A stretch of 64,000 bases of DNA from Gammaproteobacteria bacterium (ex Lamellibrachia satsuma) (lineage in GTDB: Bacteria; Pseudomonadota; Gammaproteobacteria; Chromatiales; Chromatiaceae), in the NCBI GenBank assembly GCA_019623805.1, contig CP053680.1, forward strand, positions 868,001-932,000, given 5' to 3'. The notes beneath the pieces were generated by a model. The model was not told where the DNA came from, ran no database searches, and was given only the letters and a program-made list of their open reading frames with translations. Made by a program: the position numbers and the translations under genes. Within the stretch, counting starts at the first letter, position 1, and every line of letters begins with the position of its first letter. Positions 37,699 through 46,039 of the stretch are shown one piece after another.

Positions 37699-38880
37699 GT
37701 GACCTACATCCCCCGAAACGCAGAATCCAGGCTTCAACACTTCGCCAGCGGCTATCCAGTGGTTGTGGTCACCGGGCCTCGCCAGTCGGGCAAGTCCACC
37801 CTGGTGAGGCATGCCTTTCCCGATCACCGTTATGTATCGCTTGAAGATCTCGACCAAAGGGAATTTGCTGAAACGGACCCTCGGGGTTTTCTGAATCAGT
37901 TTAGTGGGGGCGCCATTCTGGATGAAGCACAGCGCTGCCCTGCCCTGTTTTCCTATCTTCAGACTCGCGTCGATGAAAAGCAACAACCCGGCGAATTTAT
38001 CCTCACGGGATCCCAGCAGTTTGGCCTGCTATCAGGCATCACACAGAGCCTGGCAGGCAGATCCGCATTGCTGACGCTGTTACCCATGACCTACGGCGAA
38101 TTGCAGCGATCAGGCAAAATTGACGAGAACCTCGATAAGATACTCTTCGATGGTACCTTCCCCCCCATCTACGACCGCGGACTCGAATCGCATCCCTGGC
38201 ATGGAAACTATGTACGCACTTACCTGGAACGCGATGTCCGGCAATTGATCAAGGTACAGGATCTGGGCACTTTTCAACGCTTCCTGAAATTGTGCGCAGG
38301 CCGGACCGGTCAACTCCTCAATCTTTCCTCACTGGCCAATGACTCTGGTATAACGCATAACACAGCCAAAGCCTGGATTTCCGTACTGGAAGCCAGTTAC
38401 ATCGTGCATCTGTTGCCGCCGCATCACCAGAATTTCAACAAGCGTCTGGTCAAAACACCCAAACTCTATTTTCTCGATACCGGTCTTGCCACCTGGCTGC
38501 TCGGCATTCAGACACCAGATCAACTGAACACCCACGTTCAACGAGGCGCCTTGTTTGAAACCTGGGTTATCAGTGAATTACTCAAAGCCCGTTACAACGC
38601 GGGGGAAACTTCAAACCTTTACTTCTGGCGTGATCGTTCGGGACACGAGGTGGATCTGCTGATTGACCATGGAACCCATCTGTCACCGCTGGAAATCAAA
38701 TCCGGGCAAACCATCAACAAGGATTACTTTAAGGGGCTGGCGTTCTGGCAAAAGCTGGCAGATGAAACCGCCGGAAAGGCGTGGCTGGTCTATGGCGGTG
38801 ACAGTCGACAAACACGCTCCGATGTCACTATTCTGCCGTGGCATAATATCAACTCCGAGCAGATTGTAATGACTGTGTGA
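37699..38880 (+). CDS. AAA+ ATPase with DUF4143 C-terminal domain
   Basis: The 393-residue product has an N-terminal P-loop (GPRQSGKST, about residues 26-34), a Walker B-like 'GGAILDEAQRC', a sensor 'FILTGSQQF', and a C-terminal DUF4143 domain with 'FFETWVISELLKARYN', 'YFWRDRSGHEVDLLID' and 'PLEIKSGQT'. The last three recall a PD-(D/E)XK nuclease-like fold (D-x18-E-x-K). The start is GTG. It converges with the small gene at 38889. The same pair occurs truncated at 61399-62005. The role is unknown; such ATPases are often mobile or defence-associated. Confidence 0.88.
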   Translation: MTYIPRNAESRLQHFASGYPVVVVTGPRQSGKSTLVRHAFPDHRYVSLEDLDQREFAETDPRGFLNQFSGGAILDEAQRCPALFSYLQTRVDEKQQPGEFILTGSQQFGLLSGITQSLAGRSALLTLLPMTYGELQRSGKIDENLDKILFDGTFPPIYDRGLESHPWHGNYVRTYLERDVRQLIKVQDLGTFQRFLKLCAGRTGQLLNLSSLANDSGITHNTAKAWISVLEASYIVHLLPPHHQNFNKRLVKTPKLYFLDTGLATWLLGIQTPDQLNTHVQRGALFETWVISELLKARYNAGETSNLYFWRDRSGHEVDLLIDHGTHLSPLEIKSGQTINKDYFKGLAFWQKLADETAGKAWLVYGGDSRQTRSDVTILPWHNINSEQIVMTV

Positions 38881-38888
38881 TTAGGCCA

Positions 38889-39287
38889 TCATTTCTTATC
38901 CGCGTCTATTTTGCTCAGATCATCTAATGCACTTTCAGTCATAATAATCTTTCTTTTTTTCCTTAGTTTAACTACCGTAGAATTAAAGTTTTCCTGAATA
39001 TCCTGGTGATTTTCGACTAACCAGGCATTCGCCCGGTCGATCTCTTCTGCCAGAAGCTTTTCCACCTCCGCATATTCAGCCACCATTGATTCGCAGTCTG
39101 ACAGAAAATGACGCCAGCGGATCTGCTTCAGAGTTCTTTCATTAGTAAAAATAAAACACCTGTGAGGGTCATCATCCCAATCCTTGTCGTGTACATATAC
39201 GGCAGGAAGTCGTCGGACATTTGATTCACTCAATGCCAACCAGCGTTCTCGTTGATAGTCATTCCAGCGGATTTTTAGTTCATCCAA
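38889..39287 (-). CDS. Hypothetical protein paired with DUF4143 ATPase
   Basis: The 132-residue, strongly charged helical protein ('EYAEVEKLLAEEIDRANAWLVENHQDIQENF') has a lysine-rich C terminus ('KLRKKRKIIMTESALDDLSKIDADKK'). The start has GGAGG 8 bases upstream. It is convergent with the ATPase, with 8 bases between the stops. A truncated homologue accompanies the second ATPase copy at 61712. Conservation of the arrangement suggests a functional module. I do not recognise the family. Confidence 0.7.
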   Translation of the reverse strand: MDELKIRWNDYQRERWLALSESNVRRLPAVYVHDKDWDDDPHRCFIFTNERTLKQIRWRHFLSDCESMVAEYAEVEKLLAEEIDRANAWLVENHQDIQENFNSTVVKLRKKRKIIMTESALDDLSKIDADKK

Positions 39288-39471
39288 CTGAGCCTCCTGC
39301 CCTGCCGCATCTTGGACTCTTCCATGACCAAGCTCCAGGCTAATGGTAGTCGCGCAGCTTGATCAATATCATGATGTTGTGGTGTCAGCGATTTCTTGTT
39401 TGCCCCCGCCTGTAAATTGACTTGGCGCGAGAATCCAATCCTATTACTTGATGTTGCCAGCCATTACCAGG

Positions 39472-39565
39472 TCACTCCCACTCGATTGTAAATGAGCCAT
39501 TTTTACGCTTTAGTATCAAAGGCTTAATTGTAGTGGTAAGTGATAATACCATGAAGAATACCATG
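39472..39565. repeat. guaA-type attachment site 4
   Basis: The core TCACTCCCACTCGATTGTA at 39472-39490 encodes Thr-Ile-Glu-Trp-Glu-stop. On its right lies AATACCATGAAGAATACCATG (39545-39565). Confidence 0.8.
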
Positions 39566-39579
39566 TTCAGAATTTGTTG

Positions 39580-39768
39580 CTAATTGCCCCTGATGTGGCC
39601 GCAAAATGCTGTTGCGTTGATATAGTCGTGCAGCACTGACTTGCCGGTATCAACATCACCGGCAAGCAGGCATTCGACCCCTTCTTGCAGCAGGGCCTTG
39701 CGAAACGCGGGATCCCGTTGGGCACGGGCCTGGATGGTATCTATAAAATCTTTTGTCGAAACCATCAT
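39580..39768 (-). pseudogene. Antitoxin-like DNA-binding protein, N-terminal part
   Basis: The frame 'MVSTKDFIDTIQARAQRDPAFRKALLQEGVECLLAGDVDTGKSVLHDYINAT' matches the start of the antitoxin family whose full-length members continue into a helix-turn-helix. After 'DYINAT' the sequence changes to unrelated residues at the attachment-site end, so the C-terminal HTH is missing. It was cut when the element end formed. Confidence 0.65.
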
Positions 39769-39794
39769 CACATCCCTTACCGTTTCCTGCACAC

Positions 39795-40070
39795 CTATGC
39801 AGCCTTCACCTTCACGGTTTTTCCAATCCGGGCCAGCATGTTGACCAGTCTGTCGATGGTGAACTTGTCAATCTTGCCGCGCATCAGATCACTGATTCTC
39901 GGCTGGTGAACACCAAACACCTCTGCAGCTTCTTTCTGACCAAGCCCTGCATCCTCGATATATTGACGCAGTGCAATCATCAATTCTGAACGAATCTTCA
40001 GGTTCTGCGCCATCGCCGGATTATCCTCCAGCGCCTCAAATACATTGCGGTAACCTTTTGAAATCGTCAT
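39795..40070 (-). CDS. XRE-type antitoxin
   Basis: The 91-residue helix-turn-helix protein ('ALRQYIEDAGLGQKEAAEVFGVHQPRISDLMRGKIDKFTIDRLVNMLARIGKTVKV') follows the toxin gene with a 4-base overlap. This HigA-like family pairs with Gp49-type toxins. It should neutralise the toxin and repress its operon. Confidence 0.92.
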   Translation of the reverse strand: MTISKGYRNVFEALEDNPAMAQNLKIRSELMIALRQYIEDAGLGQKEAAEVFGVHQPRISDLMRGKIDKFTIDRLVNMLARIGKTVKVKAA

Positions 40071-40408
40071 TTCTGTTTCCTCTGTTCTGCCAACGCCTTG
40101 TACCTGGCTTTAGCCAACTCGATATCCGCCTTGCGTGTTTTCCGTGTCTTCTTTTGAAAAGCATGCAACACGTAAATGGCCTCTTTGAATCGGGCGACAT
40201 AGATCACCCGGTAAATACCGGCCGCGTCCTTAATCCGAATTTCAACTGCCCCTCCACCGACGATATTCATCGGCTTCCAGTCACTTGGCTGCAACCCGGC
40301 CTGGACATTACTGAGCTCAAAACCCGCTTCCCGACGTGCGCCTGCCGGGAAGTGCTTGAGATCGTCCAATGAGCTACCCACAAAGCGCACGTCTTTCATA
40401 AGCGTCAT
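40067..40408 (-). CDS. RelE/Gp49-type toxin
   Basis: The 113-residue product matches phage-derived Gp49-like (HigB/RelE-superfamily) toxins: 'KDVRFVGSSLDDLKHFPAGARREAGFELSNVQAGLQPSDWKPMNIVGGGAVEIRIKDAAGIYRVIYVARFKEAIYVLHAFQKKTRKT'. The toxin gene comes first and overlaps the antitoxin start, as is usual for this family. It would inhibit translation by mRNA cleavage. Confidence 0.92.
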   Translation of the reverse strand: MTLMKDVRFVGSSLDDLKHFPAGARREAGFELSNVQAGLQPSDWKPMNIVGGGAVEIRIKDAAGIYRVIYVARFKEAIYVLHAFQKKTRKTRKADIELAKARYKALAEQRKQK

Positions 40409-40479
40409 TATACAAAATTTTATATTTATATCAAGTTTTATATATTTTGGTATGTCGGATGTCGGGCAAGATGTGCTGG

Positions 40480-40790
40480 ATCACGAATACCATGAACGGC
40501 TCAACACGCATGCCATGGTATTGGATCACCACGCTGATATTGAGCACCGCGATACCATGATCTATACCATGAAAAAGTCTGCTTGGAGGTGCCAGCCAGT
40601 GCCAGCAGATGCCAGACGTGAACGAGGTAAGTCTGGTAGTTACAACGAGTTATATGTGATTTGATGCCTGTAGGTGCCAGTCAGTGCCAATTCTGGCCTA
40701 CTCCCACTCTATTGTAAATAAGACATTTTTATCTTTTATATTCAATGGTTTATTTTTCTGCTAATTGATAATACCATGAAAAATACCATG
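40480..40790. repeat. guaA-type attachment site 5 with both arms
   Basis: The core CTACTCCCACTCTATTGTA (40698-40716) reads ACA ATA GAG TGG GAG TAG, again Thr-Ile-Glu-Trp-Glu-stop. ACCATG repeats to the left (40490-40580) match site 3. On the right is AATACCATGAAAAATACCATG (40770-40790), and downstream 'AAAATCCTTCAAAATGCTCG' also occurs at sites 3 and 6. Confidence 0.83.
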
Positions 40791-40871
40791 CTCAGAAAAT
40801 CCTTCAAAATGCTCGAAAAATTACCGATTGAACACTTATACACGGCACCTTAGGCAACCTTCCGGGCTTTG

Positions 40872-41791
40872 ACTTCCAGGTGAATGGGTGGACGCCGTTG
40901 GTTATGGCGTGCACACGATAACCTGGGTACATCTTACGCGACACTTCGGCATGGTTTCGGGCAACACCATTGACATATTCGCTCATGTTCAGCGTCAGCC
41001 TGGTCATGTTCAGGTACTCATCACCACCCAGGTGCTTGAGTGTGGCGAGATCAAGGAAATCGCCCAGAGTTCGACTCACTAAATCATAAGGGAAGCGGTC
41101 ATGACCCGCCTCTACCGGCGTGTGGGTGGTAAAGCTGCACAACTCCCGTACCCTCGGGATATCGTAAGGGGACTCTCCTGGCCGAACATCCTCCGGCGGA
41201 TAGGCATAACGACGCAGTAATTCCAGGGCCAGCAAGGCAGAGGGAACCCTCATTCATGTGGTACTGCCGGATGCCAAAACCCAATGCCTGCAGCATGAGT
41301 ACACCACCGATACCGAGGATGATCCCCTGCTTAAGTCGGTAGTCTTCACCATCACAATAGAGATAGTGGGAAAGCTGGCGGTCCTCATCACCGTTTTCTT
41401 CCAGGTCGGTATCCAGCAGGATGACCGGTTGACGCCCGTTCATATGTCCATTCAAGATATAGAGTCACCCCCCTACCCATACCGAGCGGCCTTCAATACT
41501 CACCGCAATTTTGGCATTCAAAGAGCTGGCCCACTGGCCGGGATTCCAAGGGTCAGGTTCCTCCAGTTGTCGACCAGCGTCATCGATTGTTTGCCGAAAA
41601 TAACCAGCCCGACTCGCCAAACTGACTGCCACAAAGGGCATCTCCAGATCAGCAGCCGAACGAACGCTATCGCCAGCGAGCACACCCAGGCCTCCACTGT
41701 AGGTGGGTATCTCACTGCGCAGGGCGATCTCCATGGAGAAATAAGCGATGCGTGGTTCAAGGATGAATTCGTCGAGCATACTTTCAATCAC
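40872..41791 (-). pseudogene. Alpha-glucan phosphorylase, N-terminal fragments
   Basis: The sequence matches the alpha-glucan phosphorylase family in pieces. The first is 'RIAYFSMEIALRSEIPTYSGGLGVLAGDSVRSAADLEMPFVAVSLASRAGYFRQTID' (41465-41791). Then comes 'VILLDTDLEENGDEDRQLSHYLYCDGEDYRLKQGIILGIGGVLMLQALG' in another frame. The last piece is 'CSFTTHTPVEAGHDRFPYDLV' and 'HAITNGVHPFTW' (40890-41240). At least two frameshifts are present, and the catalytic C-terminal half (PLP-binding domain) is absent. It ends at the site 5-proximal sequence. Confidence 0.88.
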
Positions 41792-41870
41792 ATGTCTTTG
41801 TTGATTCTCACTGCGAGCAAAATATTTTTATAGCTATTCATATAGTCCCAACTATACCCGCTTCGCCTGC

Positions 41871-43016
41871 TCAAAAAGGCAATTGAATCTCTTTTGCCTT
41901 CTCCATAATCTCAATCGCAGTCTCCATATCGACCTGATCAAGATTCTTTAATGACTGCGCCTGCAGTCGTTCATATAGCTCCGCTTGCTCCCATGTTTCA
42001 TGATTTCCGAATTCATCTTGAACATAAGCTGCCCAGGGAATAAATTTCGTCAATGGAAATAACTGTCCTTCCTGGGGCGAGATATCCACATTCAGGCCTG
42101 ATATAAACAATATTTTCTTGTTTCTATACGATGGCTCTTTAACTATTGTTCTAAATGCGCGATCAAACTCTACTTGCGTATTTGCCTGAGCGGCAGTAAG
42201 AGCTGGCCACTGCGATGTAACAACATACGGCATAACATCTAAAAGATTTTTCTCTAAATGATCCCTTCCTTCAGGGTGATGACTGATATCTCGCTTGAAG
42301 AAAAACAGATCAGGGTGCAGTCGATTCCCAATTGCTTCCCCATGTCCAGGCTTCCACTCGTAATCCTTCAGATAATCCAATAATGTCGGTGAAGCTGAAA
42401 AAAACTTCGCTGTACTTTTTGAGAATTCGGGTATGGGGCTACCTTGCGAATCTACTTTTACAAGCCGGTCTATTTTAAGCAACAAACCCTCTTCGCGCTC
42501 CGCATGGAGTAAAAGATTGTCAACAACAACCTTGTGGTCACCATTTTCCTCATACAGGAATATATTGTCGCGCGCAAATTCATATTCGTGCTGGTACCAA
42601 TCCAAAGCTCCGCAGATTTTTCCACAATTAGATGTTTCACTCATCTCTTCTGTTTGCAGTCGCCGATAGACCCCAAATCGACCGCTTTCTGGATCGTACC
42701 CCACATGACTGGCCTGAATAATTACGAGATCCTTCCCATGATGCGCATGAGGGGCGTGCCTATCAGTCGCAACGATGCCTCCGACGAGCCCGTGATTAAA
42801 TGGAAAAGTGCCAAAATGTTTTGCGATCAATATGATTGGGTATCCTTGGCTTTCATCAGAGCAGAACGCTCTGGACGGCATAATCTTTCCGCTTTCAAAC
42901 CCTAATGATATTGCCAGATTGTAAACGCGCGGCATAAATCGACTATAACGCATCGACACCTCGGCCATGTGATAGGCACCTAAAAGGCTGGAAATTAACC
43001 CCGTTGTCCCGTACAT
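41871..43016 (-). CDS. LCIB-like beta-carbonic anhydrase family protein
   Basis: The 381-residue product resembles the Limiting-CO2-inducible B/C carbonic anhydrase family. The motifs correspond to LCIB zinc ligands and surroundings: 'SRAFCSDES' (C52), 'HAPHAHHGKDLVIIQASHVGYDPESGRFGVYRR' (H104 in SHVG), and 'TSNCGKICGAL' (C131). Cys-His-Cys zinc binding is known for this family, and the enzymes interconvert CO2 and bicarbonate. A long C-terminal extension (about 150-381) has no family I know. It lies with a channel-like protein and a two-component system. The carbonic anhydrase function is inferred. Confidence 0.72.
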   Translation of the reverse strand: MYGTTGLISSLLGAYHMAEVSMRYSRFMPRVYNLAISLGFESGKIMPSRAFCSDESQGYPIILIAKHFGTFPFNHGLVGGIVATDRHAPHAHHGKDLVIIQASHVGYDPESGRFGVYRRLQTEEMSETSNCGKICGALDWYQHEYEFARDNIFLYEENGDHKVVVDNLLLHAEREEGLLLKIDRLVKVDSQGSPIPEFSKSTAKFFSASPTLLDYLKDYEWKPGHGEAIGNRLHPDLFFFKRDISHHPEGRDHLEKNLLDVMPYVVTSQWPALTAAQANTQVEFDRAFRTIVKEPSYRNKKILFISGLNVDISPQEGQLFPLTKFIPWAAYVQDEFGNHETWEQAELYERLQAQSLKNLDQVDMETAIEIMEKAKEIQLPF

Positions 43017-43106
43017 ATTAACACCCCATGTTTTTACAATTAATTTTCACGATTAGACGACGAATTTTCAGTGGACATAAAAGCCGGTAACCCACACCAT
43101 TTACTT

Positions 43107-43577
43107 TCAATCATAGTTTGCCCCCCCTTCCATCTCTGCAATCATTGATTCAAGATCTTCTATGCGCGGTTTAGTTATATGCATCTTTTGAAACAAAAGA
43201 GCTAATTCTGGTTGTCGATAAATGCGCTTTACCGACTTACTTTCGTTAATCAGGAGATACCATGGAATAAATTTTGAAGATGGTAAATTGCCACCATATT
43301 CCGACTCTTCCAGAAGACTCAATCCTGCAAGGTAAATAACCGGTCCATTTAGCACACTTTTATCGTATGTAAGCTGTTGACTCAGTGCACCTACTTGCTC
43401 AATTAGCATATCTACCGATGCCTTCGCTTGAGAGCCCACCATTCCCTTTATAATTGGGACATGGTGCTTCAGAACTCCTAGTGTACCTCGCCTAACAGTA
43501 TGTAACTTACTAAACACAGTGATTCCAGCTGTTTCATGGCTGAAACCCTGTAAAACAGGGTAAATCATATGTTTCAT
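43107..43577 (-). CDS. Hypothetical protein with similarity to LCIB-like C terminus
   Basis: The 156-residue protein contains 'NGPVIYLAGLSLLEESEYGGNLPSSKFIPWYLLINE', which parallels 'KKILFISGLNVDISPQEGQLFPLTKFIPWAAYVQDE' of the 381-residue protein downstream. It lacks the zinc motifs. It lies between the LCIB-like gene and another small gene that resembles the N-terminal side. It could be a regulator subunit or a degraded paralogue. Confidence 0.55.
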   Translation of the reverse strand: MKHMIYPVLQGFSHETAGITVFSKLHTVRRGTLGVLKHHVPIIKGMVGSQAKASVDMLIEQVGALSQQLTYDKSVLNGPVIYLAGLSLLEESEYGGNLPSSKFIPWYLLINESKSVKRIYRQPELALLFQKMHITKPRIEDLESMIAEMEGGANYD

Positions 43578-43651
43578 TATTTAAGACGACCTACACTAGC
43601 GTGGACTGCCTACCATTGGTATCTTCAAACTGTACAACACCATCATCTTCT

Positions 43652-43948
43652 TCATTTTCCACTCCCTCTAACGAATAAGGTTAGATGTTGATGTCGAGAA
43701 AATCCGGTTAGATCATGAAGATCCAATTCACCATCAGGCCCACCTATCTCCATCGGGAATACACCGAAATATTTGGTCAGCCATAAGATAGCATTGCCCC
43801 TTCCTGGGTCTCTATCTGAGAATGCCACTACTATTTTTATTTCATTTTCCAACCCGGCGTAATCACTGCACAAAGAAACCAATTTTCCTCCCAATTGATC
43901 AAAGGATTCTGGATTGACTCCTGCAATTTTAATGTGTTTTTGCATCAC
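43652..43948 (-). CDS. Hypothetical protein with similarity to LCIB-like N-terminal side
   Basis: The 98-residue protein contains 'AILWLTKYFGVFPMEIGGPDGELDLHDLTGFSRHQHLTLFVRG', comparable to 'ILIAKHFGTFPFNHGLVGGIVATDRHAPHAHHGKDLVII' of the LCIB-like protein. The Cys ligands are not all kept. Together with the next gene it looks like a split or reduced paralogue. Confidence 0.5.
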   Translation of the reverse strand: MMQKHIKIAGVNPESFDQLGGKLVSLCSDYAGLENEIKIVVAFSDRDPGRGNAILWLTKYFGVFPMEIGGPDGELDLHDLTGFSRHQHLTLFVRGSGK

Positions 43949-44039
43949 TTATCCTGTAAACGACGGAATACTATTAAACCGGGAATCAAAATCACTTGTT
44001 GGAATCTGAAGTCCATAATATTTCGAATCAATAGAAGAC

Positions 44040-44537
44040 TCATCTTTTTCCCTGCTTTCTCTTTTTAAGATGCTCCATATGCTTGATAAGTGCATCTGTG
44101 GTTTCTTTTAACAATTCCAGCTCCTCAACAGACAGATCCTCAAGTTGTTCAAAATTGTACTCGATAGTTTCAATAATTTGTTTCGCCGGACGCTGCATGG
44201 GCCTCATAAAATAGGCCGTAATTGTTGAAACGATTGCCCCAAAGAAAAGCATTGAACCAATGATAATCCACGTGCCACCAATCAATTCGCCAAACCCTGT
44301 TTTCGGCATATCTGCAATACCTGCAGTAGAAAATGCCGCTATTCCCCAATACAGCGCTTTTCCGTACGAAGTGATTGTAGTTGTCTCAGATCCAGTCTCG
44401 CTCAAATAGAGTGCGGCAGCAAAAAGAAGCCATAGAATTACCAATAGAAAAGTCACTTTCACTATCGGCGTATGTATTACGACATCCCCAATAAATTTCT
44501 TGTACCTTTTTGTTAGTCCGCGAGTCTCAAGAGCCAT
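44040..44537 (-). CDS. Two-helix channel-like membrane protein
   Basis: The 165-residue protein has two membrane helices (about 26-46 and 88-110) enclosing a pore-like segment 'ALYWGIAAFSTAGIADMPKTGFGELIGGTWIIIGSMLFFGAIVST'. This is the layout of potassium-channel pore domains ('YW..T.TTVGYGD..P.T'), but the selectivity filter reads TAGIAD instead of TVGYGD. A charged coiled coil (130-165) follows. Ion selectivity is therefore uncertain. It lies downstream of the two-component system. Confidence 0.6.
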   Translation of the reverse strand: MALETRGLTKRYKKFIGDVVIHTPIVKVTFLLVILWLLFAAALYLSETGSETTTITSYGKALYWGIAAFSTAGIADMPKTGFGELIGGTWIIIGSMLFFGAIVSTITAYFMRPMQRPAKQIIETIEYNFEQLEDLSVEELELLKETTDALIKHMEHLKKRKQGKR

Positions 44538-44653
44538 AATCTAATTCCAACAATTGATTCTATAAGTGAATAGTTATAACAACCTGTTTTCTATATACCA
44601 ACCTTTGCCATACTGCTGCTCAATATATTGTTTCATAACTTTACACGGCAATT

Positions 44654-46039
44654 TCATCCTGTATGTTGCTCTTCTTCCATGCCATATTTTTTTAATTTTC
44701 TCCATAGAGAGACGCGGTCAATGCCAAGAATCTTCGCTGCTCGCGTGCGGTTCTGTCCGTTGCGCTCCAATACATAGCGAATATAGTCAACTTCACGTTC
44801 CTCAAGGGTCGGCAAGCGTCCTGCCTCTTCACGTACCACATGCACTGATTTCTCCACCAAAGCAGGTGGTAAGTTTGCCTTAGTTACTTTTTCTTCATGA
44901 GTCAGGGTTACTGCACGTTCCATGATATTTTCAAGCTCACGAATATTTCCGGGATAGTCATAATCGAGCAACGCAGCCATCGCTGCAGGTTCTATCTCAT
45001 CCACTGGTCGACCGATACGCGCTGCATGTTTGCGCAAGAAGTAGAATGCCAGCAATGGAATATCATCACGACGCTCTGCCAGAGGGGGCAAGTGTAGTTC
45101 CACTACGTCAAGCCGGTAGTAGAGATCCTGCCGAAACCTGCCAGCAGCCACCTCATCAAGCAAGTCACGGTGTGTTGCAGTGATCAGGCGGATATCCACA
45201 GGTATTGCCTTAGTTGAGCCTAGGGGTTGGACTTCTCGCTCCTGTATGACGCGCAGTAGCTTTACCTGCATCCCGAGGGACATCTCTGCAATCTCGTCCA
45301 GAAACAGCGTGCCCCCGTCAGCTGCCTGAATAATTCCTGCCCGTGCTTCCGTTGCACCAGTATAGGCACCTTTCTCATGACCAAAGAGCTCATTGGCCAG
45401 CAGGTCTTCCTGCAGGGCACCACAGTTCACCGCCTGATAGCCCCTTTCACTTCCCCCACTATGCGCATGAGTGAAGCGGGCCAGTAGCTCTTTTCCTGTA
45501 CCGCTCTCTCCAGTAATCAAAACATTGGTGCCAGTTGGGGCGATTTGTCGCGCCATCTCCAACAAGCGCTGCATGATTGTGTCCTGAGTGATGATTGAGG
45601 GCTCGTTTCGGCCATTGCTCAGCCGCGCCTTCAAGTCTCGGTTTTCTCGTTTTAACTGAACGAACTCGAGTGCATTGCGTACAACTTCCCGCACTTCATC
45701 CAGACGAAAAGGTTTGGCGATATAGTGAAATGCTCCCGCTTTCATCGCCTCCACGGCCGAATCCAGTGTTGCAAAGCCCGTTATCAAGACCACGGCGGTT
45801 ACCGGATCCAATTCCTTCGCCCGACGAAGTACGGCCATGCCATCCACTTTTTCCATTTGAAGATCGGTCAGAATGACATCAAAACGCATTTTTTCCAGGG
45901 CTTCGATGGCACCCATGCCGGTTGTGCGAGTGGTAACTTCGTATCCTTCCTTTCGGCATACATGAGCGAGATTTTCAACGGCGGTTGCTTCGTCATCGAC
46001 GATTAAGACCCGACCAATCTCAGAGGATATCTCAGCCAC
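44654..46039 (-). CDS. NtrC-family sigma-54 response regulator
   Basis: The 461-residue regulator has a receiver domain (phospho-Asp D59 in 'DVILTDLQME') and an AAA+ domain with Walker A GESGTGKE and a GAYTGA loop that contacts sigma-54 ('GAFTGA' normally). 'TLFLDEIAEM' is Walker B. A C-terminal Fis-type HTH ('NRTRAAKILGIDRVSLWRKLKK') completes it. It overlaps the kinase gene by 8 bases and so forms a two-component system with it. A sigma-54 promoter with upstream repeats lies directly across the divergent kinase start (47701), the likely target. Confidence 0.95.
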   Translation of the reverse strand: MAEISSEIGRVLIVDDEATAVENLAHVCRKEGYEVTTRTTGMGAIEALEKMRFDVILTDLQMEKVDGMAVLRRAKELDPVTAVVLITGFATLDSAVEAMKAGAFHYIAKPFRLDEVREVVRNALEFVQLKRENRDLKARLSNGRNEPSIITQDTIMQRLLEMARQIAPTGTNVLITGESGTGKELLARFTHAHSGGSERGYQAVNCGALQEDLLANELFGHEKGAYTGATEARAGIIQAADGGTLFLDEIAEMSLGMQVKLLRVIQEREVQPLGSTKAIPVDIRLITATHRDLLDEVAAGRFRQDLYYRLDVVELHLPPLAERRDDIPLLAFYFLRKHAARIGRPVDEIEPAAMAALLDYDYPGNIRELENIMERAVTLTHEEKVTKANLPPALVEKSVHVVREEAGRLPTLEEREVDYIRYVLERNGQNRTRAAKILGIDRVSLWRKLKKYGMEEEQHTG

